This document shows, piece after piece, positions 7,315-11,491 of a stretch of 11,491 bases of DNA. The notes beneath the pieces were generated by a model, which did no database searches, was not told where the DNA came from, and saw only the letters and a program-made list of their open reading frames with translations. The stretch spans positions 1 to 11,491 of the forward strand of contig JAMOPR010000036.1 of the NCBI GenBank assembly GCA_027064485.1, given 5' to 3'. Source of the DNA: Desulfurobacteriaceae bacterium. GTDB taxonomy: Bacteria; Aquificota; Aquificia; Desulfurobacteriales; Desulfurobacteriaceae. The translations under genes and the position numbers were made by a program. Positions within the stretch are counted from its first letter, which is position 1, and every line of letters begins with the position of its first letter.

Positions 7315-8183
7315 AAAGGATAGGGCTAATTTTTGTTGGAATTTTAGTTGGCTTAACTACTTCAGTTTATGCTGCTCAATGCGGCGGGAAAGGATATGAA
7401 GGTGTTTCTTCTACTTTCTGTTTAAAGTGCCACAAAAACGGATGTTCCATCCTCCATCCCGCCAGAGGCATAAAAGTAGTAGAAAAACGTTGTCTAAAAA
7501 TACCGGCAAACTTCCCCCTTAGCAACGGCTACTTAACCTGCGTTACGTGCCACGATATGGATTCAAACAACAAATTTTTCCTGAGAACTCAAAAAGGCAA
7601 ACCATTTAAAAATGAACTTGACTTCTGCTTTGAATGCCACATTAAAAGTTGCTATAGAAAATTCAATCCACATACATCCATGCTCAACTCCTCCGGCGGT
7701 TACAACGCCAAAGTATGTATTTACTGTCACGGTATGGGATGGAATAGGAAAGCTTACGAAATGTGCGTCGGCTGCCATACTAAAGCTCCCCACGTTGGAG
7801 CCTACGAACACATAATAGCTTCCACAGACTCACTTAAACCTTACATTAAAGACGGTAAAGTTCTAAACGTCAAGGAACTCAACATAAATACTGAAAAGAA
7901 GGAATTTTTAAAGTGGTATAAAGAAGGAAAGCCCATACTAATAAACGGAAAGATAACGTGTATTACGTGCCACAACCCACACCCGATGACGGCAGTAAAA
8001 AGCAAGAGCGTTTCAATTGATTGGAAAAAAATGGAAGACGAAGATTTTAGATATAAGCTTCGCAAGCTTTACGGCAGACTGGAATACTACTCTATCAACA
8101 GAAACGGCGTTAAACTAATGGTTAAACCTGCAAACAAAGGAAAGCTTTGCATTACATGCCACTCCATTAATTCGCTTAAGTAG
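7311..8183 (+). CDS. Second heptaheme c-type cytochrome, exported, doubled-CXXCH type
   Basis: This is an exported cytochrome of 290 residues with seven CXXCH sites at residues 37-41, 77-81, 106-110, 136-140, 152-156, 217-221 and 280-284. The stretches LTCVTCHDMD, KITCITCHNPHP and GKLCITCHSIN resemble the doubled-CXXCH family of multiheme carriers. I start it at ATG 7311, not at the upstream in-frame ATG at 7257. From 7311 the protein opens with a clean signal peptide (MKRIGLIFVGILVGLTTSVYA), has AAGGGGA at 7294-7300 and overlaps the previous stop as ATGA; the 7257 start would bury the signal sequence. Four cysteines outside heme sites (C24, C45, C61, C114) could form disulfides. Hemes 5 to 6 and 6 to 7 are separated by about 60 residues each, so the C-terminal half is heme-poor and may bind a partner. 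Its donor and acceptor are unknown; a periplasmic or cell-surface place is likely. Confidence 0.92.
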   Translation: MKRIGLIFVGILVGLTTSVYAAQCGGKGYEGVSSTFCLKCHKNGCSILHPARGIKVVEKRCLKIPANFPLSNGYLTCVTCHDMDSNNKFFLRTQKGKPFKNELDFCFECHIKSCYRKFNPHTSMLNSSGGYNAKVCIYCHGMGWNRKAYEMCVGCHTKAPHVGAYEHIIASTDSLKPYIKDGKVLNVKELNINTEKKEFLKWYKEGKPILINGKITCITCHNPHPMTAVKSKSVSIDWKKMEDEDFRYKLRKLYGRLEYYSINRNGVKLMVKPANKGKLCITCHSINSLK

Positions 8184-8193
8184 GGGGTATAGA

Positions 8194-9285
8194 GTGAAAG
8201 CCTTCATATTAGGAATAAGTAGCGCACTGGCATTAGCAACGGCTTCATGGGGAATGGGCATAACAGATGACGGATGTTTGGTGTGCCACAGACTTAAAGG
8301 TTTAGCAGTTGTAAAAAACAACAAGGTGGAAGACTGCAGTATCAATGAAGCCCTTTACGCCCATTCCATCCATAGAAACATTGCGTGCACCGAATGCCAC
8401 GTGAAAATACAGCAGTATCCGCATAAGCCAGGAAACGAAAAAGTTAACTGTGCAACTCAATGTCACGTTATAGACCCTTCTACCAATAAACCATTTTCCC
8501 ATGCCGACGTTTACAAAACCTGGAAAGAAAGCGTTCACGGCAAAAACTACGAAGAAGCGCCCAACGTTTACCCCTACTGCACCTACTGCCATACTAACAA
8601 GTTACTTGTAGACGTTAAAAAGTTCGAAACCTTAGAAGGAAGCTTTGAAAGGTGTGCAATTTGTCACCAGAATAAAGAGTGGGCGGAAGATAGGTTGGCA
8701 CACGTTGCAAGCAGAGAAGATATACCTCTAACGAAAAACGGATTCGTCCACCAATTTATAAAAACAAGGAGAGACGGCTGGGAAATCGTGGAGCTTTGTG
8801 CAAGCTGCCACGAAGATGAAAAGAAAATGGAAAAAGCCATAGAAATTGAAGGCATAACCAACAAATACGAAAAAGAGAGAATCTTAAAAGCTGTTGAAGC
8901 TTACAAGGTTACCATGCACTCTAAAATGCTTTACCTTGATAGAAACGACACAAGGGCTGCAGACTGCCTTGACTGCCATACAAACAAAGGAGGCAATTTC
9001 CACGATATTTTCCATAAAAATGACCCCCGCTCTTCTATTAACGCGAAAAACATAGAGCTAACGTGCGGTCGTTCTACAGAATGTCACCCCCTTGCCTTCA
9101 AGGACCACATGAAGAACTTTGCCACAACCAAGTGGGTTCACATGCATCCTGTTCCTGATACTTTAGGACAAAAAATTGTTAAGTTTATTGAAGAATTCAT
9201 GTTCTGGCTCACAACATCTGTTCTACTGTTCGGTGTAATCATTGTTGGACTTGACCTCTTGAAAAATCTGAGGAGGAAACACTAA
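8194..9285 (+). CDS. Membrane-anchored multiheme cytochrome c with six CXXCH plus CX3CH and CX5CH sites
   Basis: This is probably the periplasmic cytochrome subunit that exchanges electrons with the cytochrome b encoded next. The start is GTG at 8194, with a GGGGG ribosome site at 8183-8187. The first ~20 residues form a signal peptide (MKAFILGISSALALATASWG). Standard heme sites lie at residues 28-32, 65-69, 129-133, 154-158, 202-206 and 258-262. Two further candidates have longer spacing: CATQCH (86-91, CX3CH) and CGRSTECH (291-298, CX5CH), giving up to eight hemes. Both stand where related multiheme proteins have ordinary sites. Conserved-looking His segments (HSIHRNIACTECH, KESVHGKNYE) can give distal ligands. 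One membrane helix near the C-terminus (about 335-355) with a basic tail (KNLRRKH) puts the hemes in the periplasm. NapC/NrfH proteins are anchored at the other end, so it is not one of those. Stop and next start overlap as TAATG. Confidence 0.9.
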   Translation: MKAFILGISSALALATASWGMGITDDGCLVCHRLKGLAVVKNNKVEDCSINEALYAHSIHRNIACTECHVKIQQYPHKPGNEKVNCATQCHVIDPSTNKPFSHADVYKTWKESVHGKNYEEAPNVYPYCTYCHTNKLLVDVKKFETLEGSFERCAICHQNKEWAEDRLAHVASREDIPLTKNGFVHQFIKTRRDGWEIVELCASCHEDEKKMEKAIEIEGITNKYEKERILKAVEAYKVTMHSKMLYLDRNDTRAADCLDCHTNKGGNFHDIFHKNDPRSSINAKNIELTCGRSTECHPLAFKDHMKNFATTKWVHMHPVPDTLGQKIVKFIEEFMFWLTTSVLLFGVIIVGLDLLKNLRRKH

Positions 9286-10217
9286 TGGGACTGTGGGAAG
9301 CTTTTAAAAGAACGTTCAGATTAAGACCTGAGCAGGATAAGCTTCTCATCGTTGACGGTGAGAAGATAATGATACAGAAATTTACGCTCTATCAACGTCT
9401 ACTTCACGTTGGAATGTTCGCAACTTTCATATGGCAGGTTATAACAGGATACCCTCTCAAATTCTACGATACCGCATGGGCAAAACCGCTTATAGGTTTG
9501 TTAGGCGGTATTACTGGAGAAATGACGATACACAGGATTTCCGGTTTTACTATGTTCGCAGACTTTCTGCTAACCGTCGTATACGTGCTTTGCTTGTTAA
9601 TAGCAAACTGGGATTTAGTCAAAAAAGATTTCTTCTACTACTGTAAATTAGTTCCCGGACCTACAGATATAACATTTATTCATTATATAAAATACCTATT
9701 AGGATTCAGAAAAGTTCCTCCCGACTGGGATGAATACATTTGGGTTGATAAGTTTGACTTCTGGGCAGTTGGTTGGGGTATGTTTGCTATTGGTATTACT
9801 GGATGGATACTTTGGCTTCCAGAAGTATTTACAGGATTTTTAGGTCTCCCTCCTGAAACAATACAGATTGCTTACTTAATGCACTCCGATGAAGCAACTT
9901 TAGCTCTTGGTTGGATTGCCTTGGCTCATATGTATATGGTTCACTATGGACCTGCTAAATTTCCGATGGACTGGATATGGCTTTCAGGAACCGCAACAGA
10001 GATAGAATGGATAGAAGAACGTCCGCGCAGTTACAGAAGGATAATCAAAGCAGTTGCCGAAAACGAACCTCACCTACTCGAAAAATACCCGTTCTTAAAA
10101 GAGCGCTACCAGTTTGTTCTTGAAGTAGAAAAACTGCCGGAAGAAGAGATGATAGAAAAGATGCATGAATACGCTCATCACCTTCTTGAAAAGGAAGTTG
10201 AGGGGAGGATTGCGTAA
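9285..10217 (+). CDS. Four-helix cytochrome b membrane subunit (Ni/Fe-hydrogenase or formate dehydrogenase b-type family)
   Basis: This is the likely quinone-reactive subunit linking the membrane pool to the cytochromes c. The 310 residues hold four hydrophobic segments: about 37-57 (with LLHVGMFATFIWQVITGYP), 84-108, 157-180 and 200-222. Candidate b-heme ligands match the FdnI/HyaC pattern: H41 in helix 1, H83 at the start of helix 2, and H200 and H215 in helix 4 (spaced 15, against 14 in FdnI), with H220 as an alternative. This would give two b hemes on opposite sides of the membrane. The helix 2-3 loop (about 109-156) and the charged C-terminal tail (about 240-310) are long for the family. 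AGGAGG at 9271-9276 and the TAATG overlap couple it to the anchored cytochrome. No hydrogenase or formate dehydrogenase gene is seen, so its partner is most likely that cytochrome. Confidence 0.9.
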   Translation: MGLWEAFKRTFRLRPEQDKLLIVDGEKIMIQKFTLYQRLLHVGMFATFIWQVITGYPLKFYDTAWAKPLIGLLGGITGEMTIHRISGFTMFADFLLTVVYVLCLLIANWDLVKKDFFYYCKLVPGPTDITFIHYIKYLLGFRKVPPDWDEYIWVDKFDFWAVGWGMFAIGITGWILWLPEVFTGFLGLPPETIQIAYLMHSDEATLALGWIALAHMYMVHYGPAKFPMDWIWLSGTATEIEWIEERPRSYRRIIKAVAENEPHLLEKYPFLKERYQFVLEVEKLPEEEMIEKMHEYAHHLLEKEVEGRIA

Positions 10218-10936
10218 TGAGAAAACTTTTAGCCATAGCATTCATTGGAATAATTACTGCTGGTGCTTACGGTGCGGCTAATCCACTACTTTCTTCTCCT
10301 GCCAACAACATAAATGAGTGGCAAAGGAAAATTAAAGCATTCAAAAAACCGCAAATTGAAACAGGCAAGGAATACCCTAAACCTTTCCACATAGAAAACG
10401 GATATAAGTATAAAGTTCAGGACGTATGCGTAGCTTGCCATACTTACGCTCCTCATAAAAAGGATGAAAAGTTCTCTCCGTTCTACAACGCTCATTCTAC
10501 GTTTTTAAGCTGCAACACATGCCACTTTGTAGAAAGCGGGCTTGATTACAAGTGGGAAGAAATTAAAGACGGAAAAATTACTTTAAAGGAATTCGGAAAC
10601 TTTTACGGAACAAGCTACGTAAAGGTTGACGGTAAGGTTATGCTCTCAGGAATGAACAGCGATGCAAGAATCGTGCCGGTATACAACGGTGTGCCCGTAG
10701 AGATTCCGCTTAAGGGAAACGAATCCCTCCTAAAAGACGCAAAAGCTGTTGCTTCGATGCACAACGCTTTGACTGATGAACCTTTGAAATGCCTTGATTG
10801 CCACAAACCTAACGGAAAACTGGATTTTATGGGGCTCGGCTTCAGTTCTCAAAGGGTTAAAGACCTTGAACACAATGATGTAGTAAACGGACTCGTTAAG
10901 TATAAAGTAATTCATTTTCCTAAATTCGTGTGGTAA
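10217..10936 (+). CDS. Exported triheme c-type cytochrome
   Basis: This is an exported protein of 239 residues with a signal peptide (MRKLLAIAFIGIITAGAYGA, cleavage near residue 19-20) and three CXXCH sites: CVACH (71-75), CNTCH (99-103) and CLDCH (192-196). The third is separated from the second by about 90 residues of Lys/Gly/Val-rich sequence that looks like beta structure (YVKVDGKVMLSGMN, IVPVYNGVPVEIPL). His residues that could be distal ligands include H58, H76, H80, H93, H182, H219 and H233. No membrane helix follows the signal, so the mature protein should be periplasmic. It is translationally coupled to cytochrome b (TAATG, with GGGGAGG at 10202-10208). Its place in the operon suggests either a third subunit of the quinone-linked complex or a carrier taking electrons from it. 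I do not recognise a named family. Confidence 0.88.
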   Translation: MRKLLAIAFIGIITAGAYGAANPLLSSPANNINEWQRKIKAFKKPQIETGKEYPKPFHIENGYKYKVQDVCVACHTYAPHKKDEKFSPFYNAHSTFLSCNTCHFVESGLDYKWEEIKDGKITLKEFGNFYGTSYVKVDGKVMLSGMNSDARIVPVYNGVPVEIPLKGNESLLKDAKAVASMHNALTDEPLKCLDCHKPNGKLDFMGLGFSSQRVKDLEHNDVVNGLVKYKVIHFPKFVW

Positions 10937-10946
10937 GGAGTGAAAA

Positions 10947-11491
10947 ATGAGACTAATCCTCGCCGTGCTTCTGCTCGTTTTAGGCGGGTTGAACGCGTTT
11001 GCCGGAATAGAAGGAAATTGGAAGTTTCCTTCCGATATAGCTGTTTATGAAGGAAAGGTTTTTGTAGTAGATGGACTAAACAACAAGGTTTTAGTATACA
11101 AGGAAAACGGAAAAAAAGTTGACGAAATTAACGTTTCATCTCCTTACGGGATATATGTTAACGATAGAGGGATTTTTCTAACCAGCCAAAAAGGGTTTAT
11201 TTACGTAATAAACGGCAATAAAGTAAAAAGTTTTAAGGTTGAAGGAAGACCGATTGATGTGGTAGAGCTTAATGGAAAACTTTACGTTACTAACGGGAAA
11301 GCGCAAACAGTTGATGTATATGACTTAAATGGAAATCTGGAAGGCAGTTTTGGCGGCAAAGGTTCGGCACCGGGGAAGTTTGTGGGGATTTTTTCTATAG
11401 CAACCGACGGACAAAACCTTTACGTTGTAGACTCGCTCAACGGCAGAATACAGGAATTTAGTCCAAAAGGAAAGCTAATAAGAGTCTTCGG
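10947..11491 (+). CDS. Exported NHL-repeat beta-propeller protein (N-terminal 181 residues, partial)
   Basis: The gene starts at ATG 10947, with AAGGAG at 10935-10940 and only 10 bases after the triheme stop, and is open to the right edge. A signal peptide (MRLILAVLLLVLGGLNAFA) directs export. After it come NHL-type blades with recurring patterns: FPSDIAVYEGKVFVVDGLNNKVLVY, GRPIDVVELNGKLYVTNGKAQTVDVY, and FVGIFSIATDGQNLYVVDSLNGRIQEF. The phrase GSFGGKGSAPGKF (about residues 135-147) is a common NHL signature. No heme motif appears in the part present. NHL propellers serve as protein-binding or scaffold platforms and have been noted beside multiheme cytochrome genes in metal-reducing bacteria. 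Here it may help assemble or dock the cytochromes; this is inference. More blades should follow beyond the window. Confidence 0.9.
   Translation, partial: MRLILAVLLLVLGGLNAFAGIEGNWKFPSDIAVYEGKVFVVDGLNNKVLVYKENGKKVDEINVSSPYGIYVNDRGIFLTSQKGFIYVINGNKVKSFKVEGRPIDVVELNGKLYVTNGKAQTVDVYDLNGNLEGSFGGKGSAPGKFVGIFSIATDGQNLYVVDSLNGRIQEFSPKGKLIRVF

Noticed and set aside
8194..9285. NapC/NrfH quinol dehydrogenase or NrfA/octaheme nitrite reductase
   Set aside because: The anchor helix is at the C-terminus rather than the N-terminus, there is no CXXCK active-site heme, and the length and motif spacing do not fit NrfA.
1..11491. CRISPR arrays, tRNA or rRNA genes, insertion sequences
   Set aside because: No spaced direct repeats, cloverleaf-like segments, transposase-like proteins or terminal inverted repeats were seen; almost all the sequence is taken up by the listed genes.

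Overview
The window most likely comes from a thermophilic, anaerobic or microaerobic diderm bacterium. Outer-membrane proteins are encoded twice (a TolC-like channel and a porin-like barrel). Base composition is moderately AT-rich by eye, and the proteins are rich in Lys, Glu and Ile with many AGA/AGG arginine codons. The abundance of multiheme c-type cytochromes suggests respiration with a solid, poorly soluble or periplasmic acceptor. Aquificota of the Desulfurobacteriaceae type would fit, but this is a guess from style, not from a marker gene.

Region 1 (1-4167, minus strand) is a tripartite efflux operon transcribed right to left: TolC-like outer-membrane channel, HlyD/AcrA-like periplasmic adaptor, then an AcrB-type RND pump whose 3' part runs off the left edge. 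The three genes overlap by 4 and 17 bases.

Region 2 (4168-5349) begins with a 97-bp divergent control region and continues with an ArsR-type repressor and a TauE/SafE-type membrane transporter joined by a TAATG overlap. A perfect 7-8-7 inverted repeat (4221-4242) covers the -35 element of an excellent minus-strand promoter. The ArsR protein therefore probably represses the efflux operon and its own transcription. Its two widely spaced cysteines and the TauE neighbour suggest thiol or reactive-sulfur sensing, but this is not proven.

Region 3 (5350-11491, plus strand) starts with a TTGACA promoter and is a tightly packed operon of at least seven genes: a porin-like barrel; a heptaheme putative lipoprotein cytochrome; a second, periplasmic heptaheme cytochrome; a membrane-anchored cytochrome with six CXXCH motifs plus CX3CH and CX5CH candidates; a four-helix cytochrome b; a triheme cytochrome; and an NHL-repeat protein cut by the right edge. 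The four cytochromes c hold 23 standard heme motifs. The layout reads as a quinone-linked electron route. The cytochrome b and anchored cytochrome would exchange electrons with the quinone pool, and the periplasmic cytochromes would carry them towards the outer membrane, where the barrel and lipoprotein cytochrome sit. No terminal reductase with a recognisable active site is present, so the electron donor or acceptor is unknown. This operon is the most interesting part of the window.
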